Part shown: positions 17,084 to 26,623 of the stretch, piece by piece | Numbering within the stretch: the first letter of the stretch is position 1 | Layout: every line of letters begins with the position of its first letter | Source of the DNA: Oceanospirillum beijerinckii DSM 7166 | GTDB lineage: Bacteria; Pseudomonadota; Gammaproteobacteria; Pseudomonadales; Halomonadaceae | Reading direction: 5' to 3' | DNA: 64,000 bases | Assembly: GCF_000422425.1 (NCBI RefSeq) | Contig: NZ_AULT01000031.1 | Span: forward strand, 1-64,000 | Notes under the pieces: generated by a model | The model's database searches: none | Told to the model about the DNA's origin: nothing | What the model saw: the letters and a program-made list of their open reading frames with translations, nothing else | Position numbers and translations under genes: made by a program

Positions 17084-18133
17084 ATGCAGCAACTTGAGCA
17101 GCTGAACTTCACGGGCCAAACCAGTGCCTTTATTGCCCCTATTAACTGTGTCGCCCGTCGTGACGAAACGCCGGACGCCACCACTTTTATCTTTGAAGCC
17201 TGCAATCAGGCAGTCTTTAACTTTATTCCGGGGCAGTTTATTACTCTGCAACTGGAGATTGATGGTCACGAGTATGCCCGCTCTTACTCTATGTCCTCAT
17301 CCCCATCCCGACCTTTTACCCTGGAATGCACCATTAAACGCGTGAAAGGCGGCGTGGTATCCAACTGGCTTATCGATAATCTACAGCCGGATATGAGCCT
17401 GAACGCTTTGGCACCAGCGGGTGATTTCAACCTACAAAACAGTCAACAACCTGCCCGCTATCTGCTACTAAGCGCCGGTAGTGGTATTACGCCTGTAATG
17501 TCCATGGCACGCTGGCTGCTGGATACCAATAGCACCGCTCAAATTGACTTTGTACATAGCTCGCCTAATCGTGACAACACCATCTTCCAGAAACGCCTGG
17601 AGATGCTGGACAAGATTTATGACAACTTTAACCTAAACCAGCTATTCAGCCGTCCGGCCAATGCTGACGATGCACAGCGCTTTAGTGCGGAATGGTTAAA
17701 CCAGAATATTACTGATCTGGAAGATACCGAAGTCTATGTTTGCGGCCCAACCGGCTATATGCAAGATGTAGAAGCAGCCCTCAAGGCGCGTGGTTTTAAT
17801 ATGGAGCGCTTCTTTAAAGAATCCTTCCAACCTGAGGCCCCAACTGAGAATACCGATATAAATGCTGCCTCCACTTTCGCCCTGGAGGTTGAAGGCCAGA
17901 AAACCATCGAGATTAAAGCTGGTCAGTCTATTCTGGATGCTGTTGAAAAAGCAGGTTTGGATATGACAGCGGCGTGTCGTGCCGGTGTCTGCGGTGCGTG
18001 TAAGTGTCTGATTATCAATGGTAAAGCAGAATCCAGCAGCCAGGCGAATCTATCTGAAGAAGATCTTGAACAGGGCTATGCACTGGCTTGTAGCACGACC
18101 GTTTCAAGCAATAGTCACGTAAAGATTGGTTAG
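17084..18133 (+). CDS. hcr: NADH oxidoreductase Hcr (electron donor of Hcp)
   Basis: This 349-residue flavoprotein passes electrons from NADH to Hcp. It has an FAD-binding ferredoxin-reductase domain (about 20-120, RSYSMSSSP), an NAD-binding domain (about 125-240, LLSAGSGITPVMSMARW and VCGPTGYM) and a C-terminal [2Fe-2S] plant-type ferredoxin domain with Cys298, Cys303, Cys306 and Cys336. I start it at the ATG at 17084, which has AGGTGA at 17070-17075; a GTG at 17072 overlaps that Shine-Dalgarno sequence. The 299-bp gap to hcp with a terminator suggests partial uncoupling, although the pairing with hcp is standard. Confidence 0.93.
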   Translation: MQQLEQLNFTGQTSAFIAPINCVARRDETPDATTFIFEACNQAVFNFIPGQFITLQLEIDGHEYARSYSMSSSPSRPFTLECTIKRVKGGVVSNWLIDNLQPDMSLNALAPAGDFNLQNSQQPARYLLLSAGSGITPVMSMARWLLDTNSTAQIDFVHSSPNRDNTIFQKRLEMLDKIYDNFNLNQLFSRPANADDAQRFSAEWLNQNITDLEDTEVYVCGPTGYMQDVEAALKARGFNMERFFKESFQPEAPTENTDINAASTFALEVEGQKTIEIKAGQSILDAVEKAGLDMTAACRAGVCGACKCLIINGKAESSSQANLSEEDLEQGYALACSTTVSSNSHVKIG

Positions 18134-18234
18134 AGTCCAAAACGTCCAGGCTTATTTCTTGGCGGACTTTCGTTATATGTTGCTCTCAAAGCCTTGACTT
18201 ATATTTCCCACCTGAAAATAACGTTACAAAAAAA

Positions 18235-18253
18235 GGGGACATCCAATGTCCCC
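18235..18253 (-). terminator. terminator of the GGDEF gene
   Basis: GGGGACAT (18235-18242) and ATGTCCCC (18246-18253) form a perfect 8-bp stem. On the minus strand the hairpin is followed by eight T residues, the standard Rho-independent form. Confidence 0.88.
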
Positions 18254-18288
18254 TAAGAGCAACAGCCGTTAGGCCTGCATTCGTGTTA

Positions 18289-18921
18289 TCAGTCAGCTGT
18301 CGATAGCTCACTGAGATAAATATTTCCAGTCCCTATCTGCTTGGCTTCTTCAACAGCTAACAGTGCTTCTGTTGCCAATTGAGCAGCATTTTTGGACTCA
18401 TCTTTTAGCGCCAAGCCGATACAACAGCTGATGACTACATCACTTTGCTTCATCTTGATCGGTTGACACAGATTCTGCTGTAGGTCTCTGGCCACCTGCA
18501 TCAATACTATCTCGTCCACACCGTTTTTAGAAAAAACCAGTTCCAGAAAACGATCACCTTCATAGCGATAAATGATTCTTTCACGGGCCACGTCATTTTT
18601 CAGCAAACGTTCTGCTTGTATCGCGAGAATAAAATCACCTACCGCACGACCATACTTTTCATTGACATCAGTAAACCGATCAAAATCGATAATAATCGCA
18701 GCGGCTAAGTCCCGCTCAAAACCTTTGTTCAAACGATTTATTTCAAACGCTGAACGACATAACAATCCAGTTAAGGGGTCACAGTTGCTTGTAATTTTTT
18801 GCTCACCAACACCCTTGGTCAGATTACTCGTGGGCTGCTGTAGTGTGCTAGATAACCCCTCATCCTGCTGCCCGCTGTTTTGAAAAACCAATATGGGCTG
18901 TTTATGCTTGATTACTCCCAT
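18289..18921 (-). CDS. divergent GGDEF-domain protein, probably inactive
   Basis: This 210-residue soluble protein has an N-terminal segment of about 45 residues without a known sensor, then one GGDEF domain that begins CDPLTGLLCRSAFEINRL. Metal-binding IIIDFDRFTDVN is present, but the signature loop reads EGDRF instead of GGDEF and no I-site RxxD is seen just before it. Cyclase activity is therefore unlikely; a c-di-GMP or GTP-binding or scaffold role is possible. The start at 18921 has GGGGAAA nearby, better than an upstream ATG at 18948. It points away from the histidine kinase gene, sharing a 290-bp intergenic region. Confidence 0.82.
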   Translation of the reverse strand: MGVIKHKQPILVFQNSGQQDEGLSSTLQQPTSNLTKGVGEQKITSNCDPLTGLLCRSAFEINRLNKGFERDLAAAIIIDFDRFTDVNEKYGRAVGDFILAIQAERLLKNDVARERIIYRYEGDRFLELVFSKNGVDEIVLMQVARDLQQNLCQPIKMKQSDVVISCCIGLALKDESKNAAQLATEALLAVEEAKQIGTGNIYLSELSTAD

Positions 18922-19212
18922 AGAGTTTCCCCATTTCAGTCGGTCCATTCGGCAGGATAGCTTCTGGATAATTTAAATTTTTATTATCAAACTGACCAGC
19001 ACCTAAAGATAAGCCCTTTCTTCTCCAGCCAGAGGCAGAAGAGAACATGGAATAGATGTCGAAAAAATCTTGTGCAAGTGCTAATACGTATTATGACTTG
19101 AAAAAAAAGCACTGAATACTCGGTCTAATACCAAGATTTTTAAGGGTTTTCCCTAGGGTATTATCTGAATTCCACATGTATACTTGTATTAGATACATAG
19201 CTGGATATTCTT

Positions 19213-21126
19213 ATGGCGGAGAAAAAAACACGTTCCCTTTCAAATCAACTGGTTCGTCTGGTTATTCTGCCGTTGCTGTTGTTGGTCATACTGGTGTCTG
19301 GTCTTCAGGTTCAACTCTATTTTCAGAGCACTAACCAATTAAGGGAACAATATCTGAATCAACAGGTAGATCAGCTAATACCTTTGCTCTCTAAAGCATT
19401 ATACGATGCGGATGAGGACAGTATTAATCTGCTGGGCGATACTCTTTATCAAAACCCAAGAGTCACTCATCTGATGATTTCTGACCAGTTTGCCAGAGTT
19501 TATCTGCGTACCCGGATCAGCCCTGTCGACCACAACACATTGTCCCCCCCGCCTTTAATTATTAGCAGACCTTTGAGCCACACAAATAGCGATGGACAAC
19601 GTTTGTTAATGGGGAATATCACTATTCATTTTACCGATAATAACTTCTCAGTATTTCTGACCCCTGAGAATCTCAGTATTATCACTCTTAATCTGCTAAA
19701 ACTGCTTCTTCCGTTAGTGGCGCTATTTATTTTTCTGCAACGTAAGGTTAATCGTCCAATCAGGTCCTTAATTGATGGCTTAAAAGAGACTCGCCCAGAT
19801 CACTTTAAGCCCCAGATGGTAAAAGACCATAGCCCCAGTGAAATACATGAACTGGTCATGGCATGTAATACCCTTCAAGAAAACAACCATTTACACCATA
19901 TTCGACAAAAAGAAGTTAATGACAAACTGATGGAAAGAAATCAGGAAGTCGCAGAAGGTCGGGAGTCTGCGCGCTTACTATCTAATATGTTACAGAGCAG
20001 TCAAAAGCGCTATCGTGCTCTGTTCCACAGAAGTGTTGACCCTCTATTGATTGTGGAGCCCTATCGGCTGGGTGAAGAAGAAATTTACCGTATTATCGAC
20101 GCAAACTATTCCGCTATTGATCTGCTCAAACAACCTTTGGATACCCTTACAAAACAGAACTTTGAGGATATCTTTGGCCTGAGACCGTTAGAACATGGCA
20201 GTTACCCACTGCCGGAAAATATTCTTGCTCAGCCGGGAGAGACCCGTCACAGACATATTGAGTTGCACTTTAATATGGTGCTGTATGATAAACACAGTTT
20301 GTACTACGTCACTTTAAAGGATGTTACCGATAAAATTCGTGCCGAAAATCTCGAAAAAGAAGCCAGCGAATTAATGAACTTCCGTCAGAATCAGATGGCT
20401 ATTGCCGAAATGGCTACAACAATCGCTCATGAGATCAATCAACCTCTGGCCGCTATTCAAAATTATGCTAATGCAGTGATCAAACTAAGCAAGCCCTCTT
20501 CAACTGCGAATCAAACTAGCTGGCAAGAGCAGCAGAAGAAAGTTTGCTTTAGCCTGGAACAGCTTAACAAACAAGCTCAGATTGCCTCCGATATTGTAAA
20601 ACATGCCCGAGGTGAACTCGGCCGAAACGATTATCCCCAAGACGCCCTTGAACTGACACAAACCGTACATAACACCATTGATCTGTGCCAGCTTAGGGCT
20701 GAAAAGCTGCAGGTTAAGATCAACTTCTATCCATTAATAGATCAAGCCTGGATTATCGCTAACGAAGTACAGATCAAACAAATATTGATTAACCTGATCA
20801 ATAATGCACTGGATGTCCTGGAAGATATGGCCCATCCATCGGGGCAAATTATACTGGAGCTATATAATCAGGATGGCCACTATATTTTAGAGGTCAAAGA
20901 TAACGGTACTGGTATCAGTGATATTCAACGGGTATTCACTAACCATTACACCACAAAGAAACACGGTTTGGGTATGGGCTTAGCCATATGCCGCAGTCTG
21001 GCCGAAATCCATCACGGCACGCTTAGTGTCAATAATCGCACTGAAGGCGGTGCTGTTTTCTCTTTAAAACTGCCCGCTCATGAGCCAGAAAAACCACTCC
21101 TAACAACCACCACATCGGTTAACTGA
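19213..21126 (+). CDS. membrane sensor histidine kinase (FixL/DctB-like transmitter)
   Basis: This 637-residue kinase has two membrane helices (about 13-33 and 155-178) around a periplasmic sensor of about 120 residues, then a helical linker, a PAS-like domain (about 270-380) and the transmitter. The phosphoacceptor is His406 in AHEINQPLAAIQNYA, a motif typical of kinases paired with FixJ/NarL-type regulators. N-box NLINNALDVL, G1 VKDNGTGI and G2 GLGMGLAI are all intact. The response regulator gene follows by 24 bp, then a periplasmic binding protein that overlaps it. I infer that the binding protein delivers the signal to the kinase periplasmic domain. Confidence 0.9.
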   Translation: MAEKKTRSLSNQLVRLVILPLLLLVILVSGLQVQLYFQSTNQLREQYLNQQVDQLIPLLSKALYDADEDSINLLGDTLYQNPRVTHLMISDQFARVYLRTRISPVDHNTLSPPPLIISRPLSHTNSDGQRLLMGNITIHFTDNNFSVFLTPENLSIITLNLLKLLLPLVALFIFLQRKVNRPIRSLIDGLKETRPDHFKPQMVKDHSPSEIHELVMACNTLQENNHLHHIRQKEVNDKLMERNQEVAEGRESARLLSNMLQSSQKRYRALFHRSVDPLLIVEPYRLGEEEIYRIIDANYSAIDLLKQPLDTLTKQNFEDIFGLRPLEHGSYPLPENILAQPGETRHRHIELHFNMVLYDKHSLYYVTLKDVTDKIRAENLEKEASELMNFRQNQMAIAEMATTIAHEINQPLAAIQNYANAVIKLSKPSSTANQTSWQEQQKKVCFSLEQLNKQAQIASDIVKHARGELGRNDYPQDALELTQTVHNTIDLCQLRAEKLQVKINFYPLIDQAWIIANEVQIKQILINLINNALDVLEDMAHPSGQIILELYNQDGHYILEVKDNGTGISDIQRVFTNHYTTKKHGLGMGLAICRSLAEIHHGTLSVNNRTEGGAVFSLKLPAHEPEKPLLTTTTSVN

Positions 21127-21150
21127 TAACTTATCAAGGATATTTAACCT

Positions 21151-21774
21151 ATGTCACAGACCATCAATCATAAAATTCATATTATTGATGATACGGAATC
21201 TGTAGCATCATCTTTAAAGATACTACTGGAGTCATATGGTTACGATGCAGAAACTCACTCTTCAGGTGAGAGCTTTCTATCGTTTATTGAGCAAACCTCT
21301 GCTGAACCCAGCTGTATTTTGCTGGATGTCCGTATGGAGGGTATGAGCGGCATTGAGCTGTTCCAACAACTGGAAAGCCTGAATATCATCGCCCCGGTTA
21401 TCTTTATTACAGGTCATGCCACCGTACCTATGGCCGTCCGGGCTATACAGCTAGGTGCTCATGATTTTCTGGAAAAGCCTATCGATCACAGCCAGTTAAT
21501 TTTTAAAATCGAGGGTGCATTAAAGAGTTTCAGAGAGCGTAAGGCCTTACTGCGCAAAGACAAAGAAACTCATCAGATGTTTGACTCTTTGACCAGACGG
21601 GAAAAGCAGATCATGGTGATGTTGGTAGAAGGTTCACCCAACAAAGAGATTGCCCGCGAGCTCAATATCACGGTTAAAACTGTTGAGTATCACCGCAGCA
21701 ATATTATGAAAAAGACCCAGGCTGCCTCTTTACCCGACCTGGTCAAGATATATATGTCCCATGAAAATAGTTAA
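21151..21774 (+). CDS. FixJ/LuxR-type response regulator
   Basis: This 207-residue regulator has a receiver domain with phosphoacceptor Asp59 (CILLDVRMEGMSG) and acidic pocket Asp13-Asp14, the KP motif (LEKPID), and a LuxR-type helix-turn-helix (about 143-195, LTRREKQIMVMLVEGSPNKEIA split over the first helices). AAGGA lies upstream of the ATG. The kinase upstream and the binding protein downstream form one operon. The adjacent TTCCCTAGGG palindrome before the kinase gene is a possible autoregulatory site. Confidence 0.92.
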   Translation: MSQTINHKIHIIDDTESVASSLKILLESYGYDAETHSSGESFLSFIEQTSAEPSCILLDVRMEGMSGIELFQQLESLNIIAPVIFITGHATVPMAVRAIQLGAHDFLEKPIDHSQLIFKIEGALKSFRERKALLRKDKETHQMFDSLTRREKQIMVMLVEGSPNKEIARELNITVKTVEYHRSNIMKKTQAASLPDLVKIYMSHENS

Positions 21775-22915
21775 TTGCTCTTTGCTGCAACAATGTCTGC
21801 TGTGGTCCGGCGTATTATGGCTGACATTGTTAGCCGGATTCGCTCAATGCTCAGATAATGGCAATATTCCATCCAGTAAACAGCAAGAATCGGCTAAACA
21901 AGCCGGTAAGCCACTCTACTTTGTTCTACTAACCAATAACGAGCAAAGTGAGTTCTGGCGTTTAACGGAACAGGCCGCGAAAAAAGCAGCCAATGACCTC
22001 GGTATAGAGCTTCAGGTGATCCCTCTGAACGGCAACCCTCTACGCCCTGTCAGAATTATTTCTTCTTTAGTTAACGCACCGAAAAAGCCCAATGCCGTTC
22101 TGTTCTCCAATATGAAGAATACCGGCAAGGCTGTATTGGAGATACTTGAAAACCATCGCATTCACTCCTTTATCTTTGATAACGGCTTTGCCGCCAGTGA
22201 TCAGATCGGTTTACCTGGTCGTGAGTATCGCTTCTGGCAAGCTGAACTACTCAGCGATAATGAGGCTTCCAGTCGTAAGCTGACTCAAGATCTCATTGAA
22301 GCAGGCTTGTCCCGGTTTACAGCCTCAGATCCCCTCCCTATGATCGCTATGGAAGGCAATCCATCTTCAGAGGTGAACGCTGAACGCCTACTGGGCATGT
22401 ACGATACCCTGAAGAAATATAAGAGCGCCGTTGCGGTAAAGCAGGTTTTTCGTACCCGTTGGAGTACTAAACATGCCCGTAATGCCGTTTTGGCAACATT
22501 TCAACGCTACCCCGACGTAAAGCTCATCTGGGCGGCCAGTGATGATATGGCAATCAGTGCAGCCAAGACCTTACTTGAGATAGGCAAAAAGCCAGGAGAG
22601 GATGTATTTATCGCAGGGTTCGATCGACTGCCAAAGGTGCTGGATTATATTGATAAGGGTCAAATCGTAAACAGCTATGGTGGACATTATATGGCTGCTG
22701 CCTGGGGCGTGATCTATATGTATGACTTCTTTAATGGCTTTAATTTGGCCCATCGCAGCATGCAGTTGCCAATGTTTAGTCATAAAAGCACCGGCATTCC
22801 CTTCGAAACCAAAATCCGTCTGGGCAACTTTGAAGAGGTAGACTTCACTCAGTTTTCCAAAACATTGGCCCCCTCAGTTCAAAGCTACCCCTTTTTAACC
22901 CAACAATCTCATTAA
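21761..22915 (+). CDS. periplasmic sugar-binding-type protein, sensor partner
   Basis: This 384-residue protein carries an N-terminal signal (about 1-30) and a type I periplasmic-binding fold of the LacI/ribose-binding superfamily: PLYFVLLTNNEQSEFWRLTEQ at the start of the domain, VLFSN, and a C-terminal lobe with IWAASDDMAISAAKTL and VFIAGFDRLP. No ABC permease or ATPase is near, so it is probably a sensory binding protein, like TorT or LuxP, rather than a transporter subunit. Its start overlaps the regulator gene by 14 bp. The ligand cannot be read from the sequence; the GFDRLPKVLDYIDKGQIVNS region resembles sugar or autoinducer-type binders only in general terms. Confidence 0.85.
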   Translation: MKIVNCSLLQQCLLWSGVLWLTLLAGFAQCSDNGNIPSSKQQESAKQAGKPLYFVLLTNNEQSEFWRLTEQAAKKAANDLGIELQVIPLNGNPLRPVRIISSLVNAPKKPNAVLFSNMKNTGKAVLEILENHRIHSFIFDNGFAASDQIGLPGREYRFWQAELLSDNEASSRKLTQDLIEAGLSRFTASDPLPMIAMEGNPSSEVNAERLLGMYDTLKKYKSAVAVKQVFRTRWSTKHARNAVLATFQRYPDVKLIWAASDDMAISAAKTLLEIGKKPGEDVFIAGFDRLPKVLDYIDKGQIVNSYGGHYMAAAWGVIYMYDFFNGFNLAHRSMQLPMFSHKSTGIPFETKIRLGNFEEVDFTQFSKTLAPSVQSYPFLTQQSH

Positions 22916-22965
22916 AGGCGTTGTTTACTCAAGCAGTAAAAAACAGGTTACAGGTTAATTAATGA

Positions 22966-23766
22966 TTACGACTTAGGCAAAAGAGAATAGCGTTGGAACA
23001 GATGTTGTCCCAGTTCAGTGCGGACCTTGGCTAAAGCCTGCCAAAAACGCTGGCTTAATTCGGGGTTTCTGGCGACCCATTGATGAGACAGAGGAAGATA
23101 CCAGTCCGCCAACATAAAAGGCTTATCCAAAGATCGTACATATTGCGCTTCCTGGGTCGATAACACCAGATGATCGCCAATGGCACTTTCAACCACATAG
23201 CCGTCCAAACGCCCCAGCGCTACAAGGCGCATGCCTTCACTTGGCATATAAGAGTGGGCCACTTTAACATTTAAAGCCTCCAGCTTCTCTTCGGCTACAT
23301 AACCTAAAGGAGCCGCAATTCCTGTTTTCAAACCGGTAAACTGCTCACCATCCCAGGACAGAGAGCTGTTTTTCAAACTATAGATATTATATTTTACTTG
23401 CCATAGCAGATAGCGGCTGTCTGGTTTACCATCCAGCATGGGAAAAGCACCCCATCTTTCCCTTTTTTTCAACCAGATTGCCGCATAGATGCCATCAACC
23501 TGTCCTGCTTCCAGCAACGCAATACAACGTTTCCAAGGATAATGGACAAACACTGGTGTAATGCCAATAGAGCGACTGGCCTCTATCACCAGATCAGTCA
23601 ACATGCCAGCCTGTCCCTGCTCAATGCTATTATCTTCAGCCTTAATCAGGTAAGGTCTATAATCTTGATTTTCATAGCAAAAGCGCATGACTTTAACTTC
23701 ATCAGCAAAACCAAAAGTAGAAAAAGCCAGTAGCACAACAGCTGATAGGGACGCTCTAATAGGCAT
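22966..23766 (-). CDS. periplasmic solute-binding protein, family 3
   Basis: The 266-residue protein has a signal peptide cleaved near GFADE (about residue 22) and the SBP_bac_3 pattern: YPWKRCIALLEAGQVDGIYAAIW and LGRLDGYVVES. Proteins of this branch (YPWKR-type) are common in marine gammaproteobacteria without an adjacent transporter, and their ligands are mostly unknown. It converges on the sensor operon, separated by only 50 bp. Amino-acid binding is a family-level guess. Confidence 0.85.
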   Translation of the reverse strand: MPIRASLSAVVLLAFSTFGFADEVKVMRFCYENQDYRPYLIKAEDNSIEQGQAGMLTDLVIEASRSIGITPVFVHYPWKRCIALLEAGQVDGIYAAIWLKKRERWGAFPMLDGKPDSRYLLWQVKYNIYSLKNSSLSWDGEQFTGLKTGIAAPLGYVAEEKLEALNVKVAHSYMPSEGMRLVALGRLDGYVVESAIGDHLVLSTQEAQYVRSLDKPFMLADWYLPLSHQWVARNPELSQRFWQALAKVRTELGQHLFQRYSLLPKS

Positions 23767-23992
23767 TCAGAATTCCACTTAAAAAAGGTTATTCTGAATC
23801 AAATTTAGTGCAAATAACAGACTAAAAACAGTACAAATAGGTAAAATATTCCTTAATTGTCTGTGCAAAACTGTTTTTCAGCCGGTATGACTGCATGAAC
23901 AGACCTCACGTCAACAGATTTCATATACTAAGCATCTCCTTGGTCTGTTTCTTGCTTTTATAATTGAATTATCAACTTAAAGACCTTCAGCG

Positions 23993-24580
23993 ATGAGTAA
24001 TACACCCTCTTTTCAGCAAGTGATCGAGCTAATTGATCAAGTCAATAGCCAAGACCCTAATACAGAGCAATGGCAGGGTCAGAGCATTCCTAAAGAACTA
24101 CTTTATGCTCAACGTATGTCTGCCCAGCTGGAGAAATTTGCACCACAAGCGAGCGAGCTACTCCAAATTGCTGCACGGGCTCAGCATATCCAACGCTGGA
24201 CGATCAAACGTTCAGATTATCCAGAAGGGCGTATGGGCTACAAACACTGGCGTACGGAGCTGGGCAAGTTTCATAGCGAACAGACAGGAAAGTTAATGTT
24301 AGAGGCAGGTTATACACAAAGTGATGCCGAACGCGTTGCTTTCCTGCTACAGAAAAAACAACTGAAGCATGATGCAGAAGTGCAAACACTGGAAGATGTG
24401 ATCTGTCTGGTTTTTTTGGAATACTATCTGGATGCATTTGCCGAAAAGCACAATGAAGAGAAAATTATCAGTATTATCCAGAAAACCTGGAAGAAGATGT
24501 CAGAACAAGGACATGCTGCAGCCTTGCAAATTGCTTATTCCGACACCATGTTAGCGTTAATTAAAAAAGCGCTGGGCTAA
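23993..24580 (+). CDS. DUF4202 family protein
   Basis: This 195-residue all-alpha protein matches the DUF4202 pattern: AQRMSAQLEKFAP, ARAQHIQRWTIKRSDYPEGRMGYKHWRTEL and VICLVFLEYYLDAFAEKH. The His and Glu/Asp spacing recalls HD-like metal-binding helical bundles, but no function is established. It stands alone, 87 bp ahead of nadE on the same strand, so the two might be cotranscribed. Confidence 0.85.
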   Translation: MSNTPSFQQVIELIDQVNSQDPNTEQWQGQSIPKELLYAQRMSAQLEKFAPQASELLQIAARAQHIQRWTIKRSDYPEGRMGYKHWRTELGKFHSEQTGKLMLEAGYTQSDAERVAFLLQKKQLKHDAEVQTLEDVICLVFLEYYLDAFAEKHNEEKIISIIQKTWKKMSEQGHAAALQIAYSDTMLALIKKALG

Positions 24581-24667
24581 GGTATTCAGCTACGGCTAAT
24601 AACACAAACGGTTCACACACAAACATCCAGGTTTGGTATTCATCAGTCAGATTTAAGGTATTCAACA

Positions 24668-25504
24668 ATGGAACAGCAGATCCGTGCAGAGATGCAGGTA
24701 TTGCCCGAGATTGATGCGGATTTTGAAATCCGCCGTCGGGTTGATTTTATCAAACGTAAATTAAAGCAGTCGGGTTGCAAATCTCTGGTTCTGGGCATCA
24801 GTGGAGGCATTGATTCCACTACCTGTGGCCGTTTGGCACAGCTGGCTATTGATGAATTAAACGAAGAGACACACACTGCAGACTTTCGTTTTATCGCTGT
24901 TCGTCTGCCATATCAAGAACAGAAAGATGAAGATGAAGCACAATTAGCACTCAGCTTTATTCAGCCCACTCATTCTGTAAGTGTAAATATTCATGCTGGT
25001 GTCGATGGCCTGCACGCCAGTACCCTGGAGGCTTTGGAGGGTAAAGGCTTAATTCCTGAAAATCCTGCCACTGTTGATTTTGTTAAGGGTAATGTCAAAG
25101 CCCGGGCCCGTATGGTTGCTCAGTATGAAATTGCGGGTTTGACCGGAGGACTGGTTCTCGGAACAGACCATTCTGCAGAAAATATCACGGGGTTTTATAC
25201 CAAATACGGTGACGGTGCTTGTGATCTTGCACCTCTGTTTGGCTTAAGCAAACGTCAGGTGCGTAAGCTGGCACAAACTTTAGGTGCCCCGGAGTTACTG
25301 GTACATAAAACACCAACGGCGGACCTGGAGGAGTTGGCTCCACAAAAAGCTGATGAAGATGCTCTGGCACTGACTTATGATCAAATTGATGATTTCCTGG
25401 AAGGCAAACCTGTATCACAGGAAGTGAGCGAACGTTTGATATACATCTATAATGCGACTCAACACAAGCGCCAACCTATTCCAACTATTTACGACAAAGA
25501 GTAA
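24668..25504 (+). CDS. nadE: NH3-dependent NAD+ synthetase
   Basis: This 278-residue enzyme makes NAD+ from nicotinate adenine dinucleotide, ATP and ammonia, the last step of NAD synthesis. The PP-loop [18 protein letters not shown] (residues about 39-56) binds ATP, and [41 protein letters not shown] and PTADLEEL are diagnostic of the short, glutaminase-free NadE. AAGG lies before the ATG. Length equals that of E. coli NadE, and the enzyme acts as a homodimer. Confidence 0.96.
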   Translation: MEQQIRAEMQVLPEIDADFEIRRRVDFIKRKLKQSGCKSLVLGISGGIDSTTCGRLAQLAIDELNEETHTADFRFIAVRLPYQEQKDEDEAQLALSFIQPTHSVSVNIHAGVDGLHASTLEALEGKGLIPENPATVDFVKGNVKARARMVAQYEIAGLTGGLVLGTDHSAENITGFYTKYGDGACDLAPLFGLSKRQVRKLAQTLGAPELLVHKTPTADLEELAPQKADEDALALTYDQIDDFLEGKPVSQEVSERLIYIYNATQHKRQPIPTIYDKE

Positions 25505-25514
25505 CTAAATTGCT

Positions 25515-25550
25515 GCGAGCCCGCAGACAGTGTTGGTTGCGGGCCCTCGC
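25515..25550 (+). terminator. terminator-like hairpin after nadE
   Basis: GCGAG plus CCCGCA (25515-25525) pairs with TGCGGG and CTCGC (25538-25550) with a 2-nt bulge. It begins 10 bp after the nadE stop; the following sequence is only mildly T-rich. Confidence 0.6.
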
Positions 25551-25649
25551 GCTTTCTGCTCTTATCATTGGTCTTCCTTTATCCCCCTCAGCTGAAGCTA
25601 TTGCTCTAACCAACCTCTCATAGTGATAACACTTCAATCTCAACAGCAA

Positions 25650-25717
25650 AACAATGATAAGCATTACTATTTGCATTGACACAACCAATCGCCGCATAGA
25701 TAATAAGAACAATTATC
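25650..25717 (+). promoter_or_regulatory. two Fur-like boxes ahead of the EAL gene
   Basis: 25699-25717 matches the 19-bp Fur consensus at 15 positions (GATAAT...ATTATC) and 25650-25668 at 14. The second box ends 19 bp before the EAL gene start, so bound Fur would block transcription. The match was made by eye. Confidence 0.6.
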
Positions 25718-25736
25718 ATTAAATGAGCAACCCCTT

Positions 25737-26471
25737 ATGATAAAAGAAGTTTTTAGCGGCATTGATAACTTTACTCTCTATGATCTCATCCAGAATCAAC
25801 GCTTTGGAGTAGAGTACCAGCCTATTATTGAACTGCACCCCGGTGATATCATGGCTTGGGAAGGGTTGGCTCGCTTTTATGATCCAGAGGGTCAAACCCT
25901 GCGTCCAGACATCGTCTTTGAAGCGCTACATTCTGATGAACTTAGCCTGTTCAATATCGAATATCAGATGAAATGGCTACAGCTGACCTCCGCCCCAATC
26001 GGCGATAATCTCTTTCTGAATATTGACCCTCACGCCTTTGCTCTCTTTGGTGGCGATGAAAGGAATCCCCTGCTCGAACTGCTAAAAGGCAAATCCCATC
26101 TGGTAGTAGAGATTATTGAGAACACAGATGCCAGCGATGCAATCTATAGCAGCGGCATGGGTAAGGCTTACCGGGATCATGGCCTGAAAATAGCTCTAGA
26201 TGATATCGGTGCGCCAAACAGTATGTTGTCATTCGATATCCTGCTGAGTGTGGATTATCTGAAATTGGACCGCTCCTGGATTAAGAACCAGCGTAAAGAA
26301 AACTATGAGCACCTGCTGAAAGCTCTCTGTGATTTTGCCAAGGCTAGTCATAAAAAATTAATTCTTGAAGGCGTTGAAAACGAAGAAGATCTCCAATTTG
26401 CCCACCATCTGGGAGTCGACTATGTACAAGGGTTTATCTACAAAGAGTTTTTTCGTACAGAGAAGCACTAA
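25737..26471 (+). CDS. EAL-domain c-di-GMP phosphodiesterase
   Basis: This 244-residue soluble protein is a stand-alone EAL domain that would degrade c-di-GMP to pGpG. Most catalytic residues can be seen: the EAL motif as EGL in AWEGLARF, Asn in FLNIDP, Glu in VEIIEN, Asp-Asp in ALDDIG (DDIG for DDFG), Lys in YLKLDRS, Glu in ILEGVEN and Gln in YVQGF. Activity is likely though loop 6 is slightly divergent. There is no N-terminal sensor. Two Fur-like boxes sit immediately upstream, suggesting iron-controlled expression, so low iron would lower c-di-GMP. A terminator follows. Confidence 0.9.
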   Translation: MIKEVFSGIDNFTLYDLIQNQRFGVEYQPIIELHPGDIMAWEGLARFYDPEGQTLRPDIVFEALHSDELSLFNIEYQMKWLQLTSAPIGDNLFLNIDPHAFALFGGDERNPLLELLKGKSHLVVEIIENTDASDAIYSSGMGKAYRDHGLKIALDDIGAPNSMLSFDILLSVDYLKLDRSWIKNQRKENYEHLLKALCDFAKASHKKLILEGVENEEDLQFAHHLGVDYVQGFIYKEFFRTEKH

Positions 26472-26560
26472 TCACTGACATTTGATATAACCACTCTGCA
26501 TTTAACGAAGAATAGCCAACACTTGACATTCGACCGCTTAACTATCTGTGCCGGTAAAGC

Positions 26561-26623
26561 AAGTGCTCGAGAGCCTTCGTTTCTTGTTTGCAATCAGGAA
26601 ACAGAAGGCTCTTTTAGGCACTT
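26561..26623 (+). terminator. terminator after the EAL gene
   Basis: AGAGCCTTC (26570-26578) pairs with GAAGGCTCT (26604-26612), followed by TTT; outer arms AAGTGC (26561-26566) and GCACTT (26618-26623) also pair. The rest of the 461-bp gap to the next gene is AT-rich and holds a GCTTAA/TTAAGC palindrome at 26772-26785 but no gene. Confidence 0.75.
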
